Shown here: positions 1-6,415 of the stretch, piece by piece
Numbering within the stretch: the first letter of the stretch is position 1
Layout of the letters: each line of letters opens with the position of its first letter
Assembly (NCBI GenBank): GCA_022616655.1
Contig: JAKEEJ010000034.1
Span: 1 to 12,016, forward strand
Direction: 5' to 3'
DNA: 12,016 nt
From: Nevskiales bacterium
GTDB taxonomy: Bacteria; Pseudomonadota; Gammaproteobacteria; Nevskiales; Nevskiaceae
Notes under the pieces: model-generated
What the model saw: only the letters and a program-made list of their open reading frames with translations
What the model was told of the DNA's origin: nothing
Database searches by the model: none
Position numbers and translations under genes: made by a program

Positions 1-567
1 AGACTGCTGGCCGAAGCGGAACTGTCCGATCCCCGTCTGGACGCCATGGCCGGTGCCGGCCAGGGCGAATGGGGGCGCGGCGGCATGCGTACCAAACTGC
101 TCGCGGCGAAATGGGCTGCACGGTCCGGGGCCGGCACCGTGATTGCACACGGACGCTTGCCGGGCGTGCTGGAAAAACTCGGCCGTGACGAGAACATCGG
201 GACCCGGCTCCGGCCCGGACAGACCGTGATGGGCGCGCGTAAACGCTGGATTGCCGGGCAGCTGCAGGTGTGTGGCACGCTGCACCTGGACGCGGGCGCG
301 GCGCAGGCCCTGCGCGGGCAGGGCAAGAGTCTATTGCCGGTCGGGGTGCGGAAAATCGAGGGCGAATTCAGCCGCGGCGATCTGGTGCGGTGTCTGGACG
401 CCGAGGGCCGGGAAGTGGCGCGCGGACTGGTGAATTACGATAGCGCCGAAGCGCGCCGCATCCAGGGTCTGGCCAGTGCCAAAGTATCCGAGGCGCTGGG
501 GTACCCCGGCGCGCCGGAACTCATTCACCGCGACAACCTCGTCGTGACCGACGGAGGTCTTCTATGA
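1..567 (+). CDS. proB: Glutamate 5-kinase, C-terminal part (5' end outside window)
   Basis: The enzyme phosphorylates L-glutamate to glutamyl-5-phosphate, the first step of proline synthesis in the cytoplasm. The frame is open from base 1, so the N-terminal kinase core is missing; 188 codons are visible. Seen: the GRGGMRTKL stretch (about visible residues 26-34), which belongs to the end of the amino-acid kinase domain. It is followed by an [16 protein letters not shown] linker and a C-terminal PUA domain (from about residue 90 to 170, with LLPVGV and GEFSRGDLV). Full bacterial ProB with PUA is about 370 residues, so roughly half is present. The gene converges on rpmE and its TGA overlaps the rpmE stop. 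In many gammaproteobacteria proB follows rplU-rpmA-obgE; that region would lie upstream and cannot be seen here. Confidence 0.96.
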   Translation, partial: RLLAEAELSDPRLDAMAGAGQGEWGRGGMRTKLLAAKWAARSGAGTVIAHGRLPGVLEKLGRDENIGTRLRPGQTVMGARKRWIAGQLQVCGTLHLDAGAAQALRGQGKSLLPVGVRKIEGEFSRGDLVRCLDAEGREVARGLVNYDSAEARRIQGLASAKVSEALGYPGAPELIHRDNLVVTDGGLL

Positions 568-804
568 AGCGCGCGCCTCGGTTTTGGCCGGCTTGGGGGC
601 TTTGGGTGCGTAGCGCTTCTTGAATTTATCCACGCGTCCGCCGGTGTCCACCAGCTTGTGCTTGCCGGTGTAGAACGGGTGACAGACCGAGCACACTTCA
701 ATCTGCAGCGTGTCCTTGGCCAGCGTGGAACGAGTCTTGAACGTGTTCCCGCAGCTGCACGCGACGGTGATTTCCTTGTAGCCGGGGTGGAGGTCTGCCT
801 TCAT
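562..804 (-). CDS. rpmE: 50S ribosomal protein bL31, zinc-binding type
   Basis: This is a small protein of the large ribosomal subunit. The product is 80 residues and starts [10 protein letters not shown], a typical bL31 start. The sequence has C16-x-C18 and C38-x-x-C41, the four-cysteine zinc site of the C+ form of bL31, and the conserved [20 protein letters not shown] block (residues 42-61). The tail is short, basic and Ala/Pro-rich. The frame stays open far upstream, but homology begins at this ATG, so the upstream part is rejected. No Shine-Dalgarno sequence is obvious before the ATG. A good sigma-70-like promoter lies 30-58 bp upstream. The C+ form stores zinc and is replaced by a C- paralogue under zinc starvation in some bacteria; no paralogue is visible here. 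Confidence 0.97.
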   Translation of the reverse strand: MKADLHPGYKEITVACSCGNTFKTRSTLAKDTLQIEVCSVCHPFYTGKHKLVDTGGRVDKFKKRYAPKAPKPAKTEARAS

Positions 805-833
805 GGGACTTGGAGGGCTGCAAAAGGGCGTGC

Positions 834-862
834 AGTCTAGTGCAGCGCCTGCGCCGGGGCAA
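834..862 (-). promoter_or_regulatory. Sigma-70-like promoter of rpmE
   Basis: On the minus strand a TTGCCC -35 box (857-862) is separated by exactly 17 bp from a TAGACT -10 box (834-839). This places transcription start near 826 and gives a leader of about 22 nt before the rpmE ATG. Spacing and position are good, and the hexamers match the consensus moderately. This is an inference from sequence only. Confidence 0.55.
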
Positions 863-869
863 GCGACTG

Positions 870-897
870 TTGCGCCTCGGGTGGGGCACGCTAACAT
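870..897 (+). promoter_or_regulatory. Candidate promoter of the hydrolase-gpmA unit
   Basis: TTGCGC (870-875), a 16-bp spacer and TAACAT (892-897) resemble a sigma-70 promoter facing the hydrolase gene, whose GTG lies 33 bp after the -10 box. It sits back to back with the rpmE promoter in the divergent gap. The match is weak to moderate. Confidence 0.35.
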
Positions 898-930
898 GAC
901 GCCCTTTCGACCCAGACCTCGGGAATTCTC

Positions 931-1830
931 GTGCGGATTCGCTGGATTGCCGGATGTGCCGCCACGGTGCTGGCGGGATGTTCCGGCCAACAGGTTCTCA
1001 ACGCGCTGACGCCGCTCGACGGGTACGCCGTGACCACGAATGTGGTCTACGACCGGGACCGTGCGTTGACGCTGGACGTTTACGCGCCCGCGCAGGCGAA
1101 GAACGCGCCGGTCGTGGTGTACTTCTACGGCGGTCGCTGGACGGAAGGGTCCAAGGGCGAATACAAATTCGTCGGCCAGGCGTTGGCATCCCAGGGCTTC
1201 GTCGCGGTGCTGCCGGAGTATCGTCACTATCCCTCGGTCCGCTTCCCGGCCTTCGTGGAAGACGCCGCCCGGGCGGTGCGCTGGACGCACGATCACATCG
1301 CGGACTACGGCGGCGCGCCACAGACTCTTTTTGTCATGGGCCATTCCTCGGGCGCCCACCTGGCCGCGTTGCTGGCGCTGGACGAGAGTTATCTCAAGAC
1401 AGTGGGCGGTGACCGCGACTGGCTGCGCGGCATGATGGGCCTGGCCGGACCTTACGATTTCATGCCCATCACGGATCCGGAGCTGCGCGACATGTTCGGG
1501 CCGCCGGAACGGTTTGAGCGATCGCAGCCCATCCAGTTCGTGGACGGCGATCACCCGCCATTGCTGCTGCTGCACGGCGAGAATGACGAGACCGTCTGGG
1601 TCCGGAACACGCGCAATCTGGCGGCGGCTGTGGCCAAAGCGGGCGGTACGGTGGAAACCGTGATTTACCCGGACATGAGCCACACCTGGATGGTGGCCCT
1701 GCTCTCGTCCGCGCTGCAGGGACGGTCGGACGTGCTCGATCAGGTGGCGGATTTTGTGCGCCGCCGGTCGGTTGTTGCTGAAATTCCCAGGCCGACCGTG
1801 GGTCCGCAGCCGGTGATCCAGTCGCCATGA
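931..1830 (+). CDS. Lipoprotein alpha/beta hydrolase (esterase/lipase-like)
   Basis: This is a predicted secreted, lipid-anchored esterase of unknown substrate. It has 299 residues. The N-terminus is a lipoprotein signal: basic residues 2 and 4, a short hydrophobic run, and a lipobox LAGC at 14-17, so C17 would be lipidated. The alpha/beta hydrolase signs are an oxyanion-hole type YGGRW (66-70, where HGGxW is common), the nucleophile elbow GHSSG (137-141, S139), a probable acid D219 in HGENDE, and a probable catalytic histidine H251 in MSHTW. This resembles the Aes/BD-FAE/kynurenine formamidase-like group. The start is GTG, with GGGA 6 nt upstream. The stop overlaps the gpmA start (ATGA), so the two are likely co-transcribed and translationally coupled. 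A link to glycolysis is not implied by this pairing. The fold assignment is firm; the substrate is unknown. Confidence 0.88.
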   Translation: MRIRWIAGCAATVLAGCSGQQVLNALTPLDGYAVTTNVVYDRDRALTLDVYAPAQAKNAPVVVYFYGGRWTEGSKGEYKFVGQALASQGFVAVLPEYRHYPSVRFPAFVEDAARAVRWTHDHIADYGGAPQTLFVMGHSSGAHLAALLALDESYLKTVGGDRDWLRGMMGLAGPYDFMPITDPELRDMFGPPERFERSQPIQFVDGDHPPLLLLHGENDETVWVRNTRNLAAAVAKAGGTVETVIYPDMSHTWMVALLSSALQGRSDVLDQVADFVRRRSVVAEIPRPTVGPQPVIQSP

Positions 1831-2585
1831 CCGTGCGGCTTGTTTTGTTGCGCCACGGCCAGAGCCAGTGGAATCTGGAGAACCGTTTCACCGGCTGGGT
1901 GGACGTGGACGTGAGCCCCCGGGGTCTGGAAGAGGCCCAGCAGGCGGGCGCGCTGATGCGCCAGGAGGGATTGCTGTTTGACGCCGCGCACACCTCCGTG
2001 CTCAAGCGCGCCATTCGTACCCTGTGGGTGGCGCTGGACGTGCTGGACCAGATGTGGATTCCGGTACAGCGCAGCTGGCGCCTCAACGAGCGGCATTACG
2101 GCGCGCTGCAGGGCCTCAGCAAGACCGAGATGACCGCCCGTCACGGCGAAGCGCAGGTCAAAATCTGGCGCCGTTCCTACGACGTGCCGCCGCCGCCGAT
2201 GCCGGACAGCGATCCTGGCCACCCGCGTCATGACCGCCGTTACCGCTCGGTGCCGCCGGAACTGCTGCCGTCCACGGAATCCCTCGAGACCACATTGGAG
2301 CGGGTCTTGCCCTACTGGCACGAGACGCTCGCGCCGCAGCTGCGGGCCGGGCAAACCGTGCTGATCGCGGCGCACGGCAACTCGCTGCGGGCGCTTTATA
2401 AATTTCTCAATCAGGTGCCGGACGACGCGATTACCGAACTCAACATTCCCACCGGCATTCCGCTGCTGTTCGAGCTGCGCGACGACCTGCGCGTGAAATC
2501 CCACCGCTACCTCGGCGATCCCGAGGCCGCCCGCCGGGCCGCCCAGGCCGTGGCGGATCAAACGCGGCGGACGTTGTTGCACTGA
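1827..2585 (+). CDS. gpmA: 2,3-bisphosphoglycerate-dependent phosphoglycerate mutase
   Basis: The enzyme interconverts 3-phosphoglycerate and 2-phosphoglycerate in glycolysis and gluconeogenesis. It has 252 residues, the usual length for dPGM. Visible motifs are the phospho-histidine RHGQSQWN (H10), the [13 protein letters not shown] substrate region (residues 21-33), [11 protein letters not shown] with E88, and the second catalytic histidine in [10 protein letters not shown] (H183). The length and the insert around residues 110-150 ([12 protein letters not shown]) point to true GpmA, not the shorter histidine phosphatases. The ATG overlaps the TGA of the hydrolase gene by 4 nt. There is no clear ribosome binding site, which fits translational coupling. 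It ends 6 bp from the convergent gene on the minus strand. Confidence 0.97.
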   Translation: MTVRLVLLRHGQSQWNLENRFTGWVDVDVSPRGLEEAQQAGALMRQEGLLFDAAHTSVLKRAIRTLWVALDVLDQMWIPVQRSWRLNERHYGALQGLSKTEMTARHGEAQVKIWRRSYDVPPPPMPDSDPGHPRHDRRYRSVPPELLPSTESLETTLERVLPYWHETLAPQLRAGQTVLIAAHGNSLRALYKFLNQVPDDAITELNIPTGIPLLFELRDDLRVKSHRYLGDPEAARRAAQAVADQTRRTLLH

Positions 2586-2591
2586 CGTTTT

Positions 2592-3107
2592 TCAGCGCCC
2601 GGCCCGTATTCCCTTCTGTTCCAACCACTGACGCGCATCCTCCGCGTCCTGTTCAAACCAGGTTCGGGCCGAACCCAGCCGAAAGCTGTAGCCCCAGGCG
2701 TCCATGTCCAGGAACAGTCGTTCGCGCGAGTAGCCGGACAGCCGGTCGGCCAGCAGGCACTGCAGATAACACACGGCGGCTTCTTCCAGATCGTTCCCGC
2801 CGGCATCGGTGTGTACCGTGGCGCGTCGGGCATCGTCCATGCAGATCCAGTGGCAGGCCGTGTGCAGTACGGAATGCACCGGTGTGTCGGGCCGGGCGTA
2901 CAGCGTGCAACCGATGAGCCCCGCCTCGGGCGCGCCCCAGTAGCTGCCCGGAATAACGGCACCCGGGGGCAGCCAATGAATCTGCAGGCCGTAGCCTTGC
3001 AGTAGTTCTTCGGGGTTTTCGGGTGCCAAAGAAGAAGCCGGCATTACGATGCGCCCTGCACTGCGTTTCTCGCGAGGTGCGGTCATGACCGAAACATTAT
3101 CGAGCAT
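2592..3107 (-). CDS. Conserved protein of unknown function with HxxCH motif
   Basis: I recognise no named family; the sequence looks like a conserved gammaproteobacterial protein. It has 171 residues from the first ATG and no signal peptide or membrane segment. Seen: IPGSYWGAPEAGLIG (52-66), then VLHTACHWICMDD with H82-x3-H86, then TDAGGNDLEEAAVCYLQ (100-116), with E108/E109 one helix later, and a Trp/Asp-rich end DMDAWGYSFRLGS (134-146). H82, H86 and E109 are spaced roughly like the zinc ligands of small HExxH metallopeptidases, but the catalytic Glu position is Thr83; this is inference only. Start choice is open: the ATG at 3086 has no ribosome site, whereas the ATG at 3044 (150 residues) is preceded by AGGG 9 nt upstream and may be the true start. 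It lies divergent to mazEF and convergent to gpmA. Confidence 0.8.
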   Translation of the reverse strand: MLDNVSVMTAPREKRSAGRIVMPASSLAPENPEELLQGYGLQIHWLPPGAVIPGSYWGAPEAGLIGCTLYARPDTPVHSVLHTACHWICMDDARRATVHTDAGGNDLEEAAVCYLQCLLADRLSGYSRERLFLDMDAWGYSFRLGSARTWFEQDAEDARQWLEQKGIRAGR

Positions 3108-3135
3108 GGCGTCGGTTGTGACGTTGCCCTGGTCA

Positions 3136-3158
3136 TACTGTTGGTGATACCGTTACCA
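3136..3158 (+). promoter_or_regulatory. Candidate operator of the mazEF pair
   Basis: Directly before the antitoxin ATG lies an imperfect inverted repeat, TGGTGA-N5-TTACCA (3142-3158; arms match at 5 of 6). Overlapping it are two TACYGTT direct repeats 12 bp apart (3136-3142 and 3148-3154). Ribbon-helix-helix antitoxins commonly bind such repeats over their own promoter. No convincing -35/-10 pair could be fixed, and no Shine-Dalgarno sequence precedes the ATG, so transcription may start very close to it. This is inference. Confidence 0.35.
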
Positions 3159-3159
3159 C

Positions 3160-3396
3160 ATGAAAGTCGCCATCTCCCTGCCCGATCCGGTCTTCAAGGC
3201 CGCAGAGGTTTTGGCCCAGAAGCTCAAGAAATCCCGGAGCCAGCTCTACTCGGAAGCCATCGCTGAATACGTAGGCACCCGGGGCGCAAAGGCGGTCACG
3301 GCAAAGCTGAATGCCGTCTATGGCAGTCACCCCTCGGGCCTTGACCCTGCGTTAACGCACGCCCAGCTCGAGATCTTGAGCCGTGAGGCGTGGTGA
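3160..3396 (+). CDS. Ribbon-helix-helix antitoxin, MazE-like
   Basis: A 78-residue DNA-binding antitoxin. Residues 1-8 (MKVAISLP) form the expected beta strand. Residues 9-24 are the first helix and 27-40 (SRSQLYSEAIAEYV) the second, as in MetJ/Arc-type ribbon-helix-helix proteins paired with MazF toxins. The C-terminal tail after about residue 45 has no fold signature and would be the part that wraps the toxin. The toxin gene begins 14 nt before this gene ends, the usual coupled antitoxin-first order. It probably represses its own operon through the repeats just upstream. Family naming varies (MazE, ChpI, CopG-like), so I give no symbol. Base composition looks more AT-rich than the neighbours. 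Confidence 0.88.
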   Translation: MKVAISLPDPVFKAAEVLAQKLKKSRSQLYSEAIAEYVGTRGAKAVTAKLNAVYGSHPSGLDPALTHAQLEILSREAW

Positions 3397-3721
3397 GGTT
3401 TGGTGGGCATCGCTCCCGGATCCCGCCGGCTCAAGCCCCGGATTCCGGCGTCCGGTGCTGGTGGTTCAGTCGAATCCGTTCAATGACAGCAGAATCTCAA
3501 CAGTCGTCATCGCTGTCATTACCTCGAATCTATCTCTCGCTGACGCTCCAGGGAACGTTCGCCTTGGCAAGGCGGAGTCCGGCTTGCCCAAACCTTCTGT
3601 CGTCAACGTTTCACAGATTCTCACCGTAGACCGCTCGCGGCTCACGGAAAGAGTGCGTGCCCTGCCGGCCGAGATTGTGCAGCGCGTCAGCGCCGGGATG
3701 CGTTTGGTGCTGGGGCTGTGA
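3383..3721 (+). CDS. mazF: MazF/PemK-family endoribonuclease toxin
   Basis: A predicted sequence-specific mRNA interferase that stops translation when freed from its antitoxin. It has 112 residues, normal for MazF. The family start RRGEVWWASLPDP (2-14) is present, with GFRRPVLVVQSN (20-31) and STVVIAVITSN (39-49). R23 and T47 sit where MazF/Kid enzymes have their catalytic Arg and Thr. The PSVVNVSQILTVDRSRL segment (71-87) is the conserved second half. The start is GTG, inside the antitoxin gene (14-nt overlap), and its first residues match the family's conserved beginning. Nothing suggests truncation, so the toxin looks intact. Which RNA sequence it cuts cannot be read from the sequence. Confidence 0.93.
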   Translation: MRRGEVWWASLPDPAGSSPGFRRPVLVVQSNPFNDSRISTVVIAVITSNLSLADAPGNVRLGKAESGLPKPSVVNVSQILTVDRSRLTERVRALPAEIVQRVSAGMRLVLGL

Positions 3722-3748
3722 AGTTGCGAACAGGCCTTTCAAAATTGC

Positions 3749-3775
3749 TTTGTCATTCCGGGCGAAGCAGCGAGT
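3749..3775. repeat. Half copy of the GTCATTCCG palindromic repeat
   Basis: The 97-bp gap between mazF and the kinase contains TTTGTCATTCCG followed by GCGAAGCAGCGAG. The first 12 bases match the left arm of the full palindrome at 10563-10636. The right arm is absent here, so this is a decayed or partial copy. Confidence 0.45.
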
Positions 3776-3824
3776 TTCTGATTGAAGCTTCGAGGGTCCG
3801 GTTCAGGCGACCGGGGAAATGTTG

Positions 3825-4727
3825 ATGCGCATTGGAATTGACCTGGGCGGCACCAAGACCGAAGGCATCGTAATGGGAGCCGGTTCGGCCATTCTTCATC
3901 GCGAGCGGGTACCGACACCGCAGAACGACTATCGGGCGACGCTCGACGTCGTGGTCGGGTTGGTGCGGACGCTGGAAGCCGCGGCGGGCCGGGCTGGCTT
4001 GCACGTCGGCCTCGGACATCCGGGCTCGATCTCGCCGGCGACCGGCCTGATGCGGAACTCCAACTCGACCTGCCTCAACGGCACGCCGTTCAAACAGGAC
4101 CTGGAACGATGGCTCGACCGCGAAGTGCGGATGGCCAACGATGCCGACTGCTTCGCCTTGTCGGAAGCGTGCGACGGTGCTGCGCAGGGTGCGCGTTGTG
4201 TGTTCGGCGCCATTCTTGGCACCGGCTGCGGCGGTGGCGTGGTGGTGGATGGAAAACTGCTGGCCGGACCCAACGCCATCGCCGGCGAATGGGGGCACAA
4301 TCCGCTGCCCTGGCCGCGGCCGGAATGGAACGAAGTGCCAGGATCGCCGTGCTGGCACGGGGGGTACGGTTGTCTGGAAACCTGGATTTCGGGCAGCGGT
4401 CTGGCGGACGACCATGCGCGCGTCACCGGGGAAAAAATCTCCGCGGGAGAAGTGGCCGCGCGCGCCGAGCGGGGCGAGGAACGCGCCGCGGCCACGCTGG
4501 CGCGTTACGAGGATCGGCTGGCGCGGGCGCTGGCGCAGGTCGTCAATATTCTTGATCCGCACGTCATCGTGCTCGGCGGCGGGGTATCGCGGGTTGAACG
4601 TTTGTACCGCAACGTGCCGGCTTTGTGGGACGCTTGGATATTTTCCGATGGTGTCAACACGAAGCTGGTGCCGGCCCGTTACGGCGACGCCAGCGGCGCG
4701 CGCGGCGCCGCCTGGCTGTGGCCCTGA
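3825..4727 (+). CDS. mak: ROK-family sugar kinase, fructokinase (Mak) type
   Basis: The enzyme phosphorylates a hexose with ATP in the cytoplasm; by its resemblance to E. coli Mak, fructose is the likely main substrate. It has 300 residues, nearly the same as Mak (302). Motifs: DLGGTK phosphate loop (6-11), PGSISP (66-71), LNGTPF (84-89), ANDADCFA with the catalytic D106, GTGCGGG (132-138), GEWGHNPLPW (154-163), and ILDPHVIVLGGG followed by a C-terminal GARGAAWLWP. The zinc site reads C176-x-H178-G-G-Y-G-C183-x-E185, so the usual second Cys is His. The start at 3825 is preferred over the ATG at 3819 because GGGGA lies 7 nt before it and family members begin MRIGIDLGG. It could be read from the mazEF transcript, though the gap is 103 bp. 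Confidence 0.9.
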   Translation: MRIGIDLGGTKTEGIVMGAGSAILHRERVPTPQNDYRATLDVVVGLVRTLEAAAGRAGLHVGLGHPGSISPATGLMRNSNSTCLNGTPFKQDLERWLDREVRMANDADCFALSEACDGAAQGARCVFGAILGTGCGGGVVVDGKLLAGPNAIAGEWGHNPLPWPRPEWNEVPGSPCWHGGYGCLETWISGSGLADDHARVTGEKISAGEVAARAERGEERAAATLARYEDRLARALAQVVNILDPHVIVLGGGVSRVERLYRNVPALWDAWIFSDGVNTKLVPARYGDASGARGAAWLWP

Positions 4728-4737
4728 TAAGGACGAA

Positions 4738-6324
4738 TTATTGCTCGGCCGGCTCCTGTACGCTCAGGCCTTCAGCGCCCAGCAGTCGCTCGAGTACCGA
4801 AAGCAGTTGCTGCGCATCGTTTTCGGATTGCAGCCCTTTAAGTACCAAGCGCTGCCAGGGCGCTCCGTCCTGCTCAAAGGTCTGAGCCTCGACGCCGTAT
4901 CCCTCCTGCGACAGGTGCTCCATGGCCCGGTCCGCGGCCGCGGGGTCGGGCGTGGAGAGCACCGTCACCGCCCAGGTGCCTTCGGTACTCAGGACCGGCA
5001 CTTTCGGCACCAGTTCAGTTTGCGGTGCCCATACTTGCAGTACTTTCTCCACGGGGACCGGCGCAACCGGCCTGGGGGCTTCGCCCTGCGGCACAACATA
5101 GAACGTCAGCGGCTGATCCAGCGTCACGGCTTCGTGGCCGGGGCTGCTGACTTCAATCTTTCCTTCCAGCAGGCAGATCAGTTCCTGGGAGGTTTCCGCC
5201 TTGCCCCACACATCGGTGCCGCGAATGCCGGCGGTGACGCCGTTGCCGATTTGCAGACGCAGATCGCGCTGGCGCGCCGCGCCCAGGGCCGAGCTGGTAT
5301 AGCGGAAAGCGCCCTTGAGGACGTGCAGCGCTCCCCGCAAGACGTCGCCGGCAGCGTTCTTGTCGTTTTGCAGCTGAGGGATGGCGAGCGCAGCGGATTC
5401 TCCGAGTTTGACCGTACTGGCGTCGTCCAGGGACAGGTGCACACGACCCCCGGCACCGGTAAGCAGCGTGTCCTGGGCCTGCAGCGCGTCTCCGGCGCGC
5501 ACGGCGGTTTTCCGGCCGGCACGTTCCAGCCATACCGGAGCTTGCAACGCGGCGACCCGGACCAGTGCCTGGGTCGGCGCCGTATCCGGTGCGGGCGGGA
5601 GGGTGTGTGTGCAAACCGCCGTTCCGCGCAGCAGGGCTTCGCAGCGTGCGTTGCGACGTGAAGGGAGAGGAGGTAGCGGCGGCGTCTCAGCCAGAGTCGG
5701 CGGTGGTGTATCGGTTACCGGTGGCGGCGTGGGCGCCGGCTCGACTTCCGGTTCCGGCGCAGGCGCCGGAACGGCGGTAATGGATGCCGAGTGCTTCTGG
5801 GGTACCCAGGCGGTGGACACGCCAAACTCCTGCTCCAGTTTGGGAATCATCGCCTGGGTTTTCACCAGGTTCGGGTCGCCGGGCACGGACAGCCGGTACC
5901 AGGTCTCGCCTGCGACGGTGACGGCCTCGGTTTCCACACTGTAACCGCGGTCCTCAATCCGGCGGTGCCATTGTGCCGCTTTCTCCGCCGTGCGCCACGA
6001 CATCAAGGAGATTCGCCAGCGGTCATCGCTGGCGGGCGGCGGGGCCGGCGGCTCCTCGGACGACACGGACGCGGTTGTGGAAGGAACAGTCTCAACGGGC
6101 GCCGTTTCGGGTAGCGTCGGCTCTGGGAGAGGCGCCTCGGTCGCCAGCATCTCGACCGGTGCCGGCTCGGCCGGAGCAAACTCGGCCGGTTGCAACTCCG
6201 TTGTCATTGCGGCCGTGGGCGCTGGCGGTTCCACGGAAACGACGACCGGCGGCGATGCAGACCCCAGAGCGCAACCGGTCAGAACACCGGCGGCGGTCAG
6301 TATTGCGAACCCAGCGCGCCTCAT
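4738..6324 (-). CDS. Lipoprotein with SPOR-FecR-SPOR domain order
   Basis: A predicted lipid-anchored envelope protein of 528 residues and unknown specific role. The signal peptide ends in a lipobox LTGC (15-18). A Pro/Ala/Glu-rich stretch (23-100) is followed by a first SPOR-like domain (about 101-174, RWRISLMSW to STAWV), which in this family binds peptidoglycan lacking stem peptides. A second Pro-rich linker (183-225) leads to a FecR-type domain (about 256-400: VRAGDALQAQDTLLTGAGG, LDDASTVKLGES, GIRGTDVWG). A second SPOR-like domain closes the protein (about 448-522, TWAVTVLST onward). Cysteines C228 and C238 could pair. A strong AAGGAG ribosome site lies 5 nt before the ATG. It lies 91 bp downstream of hppA on the same strand. 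No FecI sigma gene is adjacent, so FecR-type signalling is unlikely to be its job here. Confidence 0.82.
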   Translation of the reverse strand: MRRAGFAILTAAGVLTGCALGSASPPVVVSVEPPAPTAAMTTELQPAEFAPAEPAPVEMLATEAPLPEPTLPETAPVETVPSTTASVSSEEPPAPPPASDDRWRISLMSWRTAEKAAQWHRRIEDRGYSVETEAVTVAGETWYRLSVPGDPNLVKTQAMIPKLEQEFGVSTAWVPQKHSASITAVPAPAPEPEVEPAPTPPPVTDTPPPTLAETPPLPPLPSRRNARCEALLRGTAVCTHTLPPAPDTAPTQALVRVAALQAPVWLERAGRKTAVRAGDALQAQDTLLTGAGGRVHLSLDDASTVKLGESAALAIPQLQNDKNAAGDVLRGALHVLKGAFRYTSSALGAARQRDLRLQIGNGVTAGIRGTDVWGKAETSQELICLLEGKIEVSSPGHEAVTLDQPLTFYVVPQGEAPRPVAPVPVEKVLQVWAPQTELVPKVPVLSTEGTWAVTVLSTPDPAAADRAMEHLSQEGYGVEAQTFEQDGAPWQRLVLKGLQSENDAQQLLSVLERLLGAEGLSVQEPAEQ

Positions 6325-6415
6325 GTGATCTCCTTGGCCGATTCAGGACCGCACGTCGGCACGCGCCATCTTACCAATCCATGCCTCCCCATGGACAAGG
6401 TCGCCAGCGCGCGGA

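Noticed and set aside
805..1683. Long upstream open frame in phase with rpmE on the minus strand
   Set aside because: It has no bL31 homology, overlaps the hydrolase gene antisense, and the real bL31 start with its own promoter lies at 804.
3753..4562. 269-codon minus-strand open frame over mak
   Set aside because: It is antisense to a complete ROK kinase and no family is recognised.
4141..5661. 506-codon plus-strand open frame across the mak end and the FecR/SPOR gene
   Set aside because: It overlaps two well supported genes in other frames, and its composition is that of a shadow frame.
4738..6324. FecR anti-sigma signalling system
   Set aside because: There is no FecI-type sigma gene or TonB receptor nearby, and the protein is a lipoprotein with SPOR domains, not a one-helix membrane regulator.
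6379..6394. CCATG-N6-CATGG inverted repeat between hppA and the FecR/SPOR gene
   Set aside because: Five-base arms are too short to separate from chance, and there is no U-tract for a terminator.
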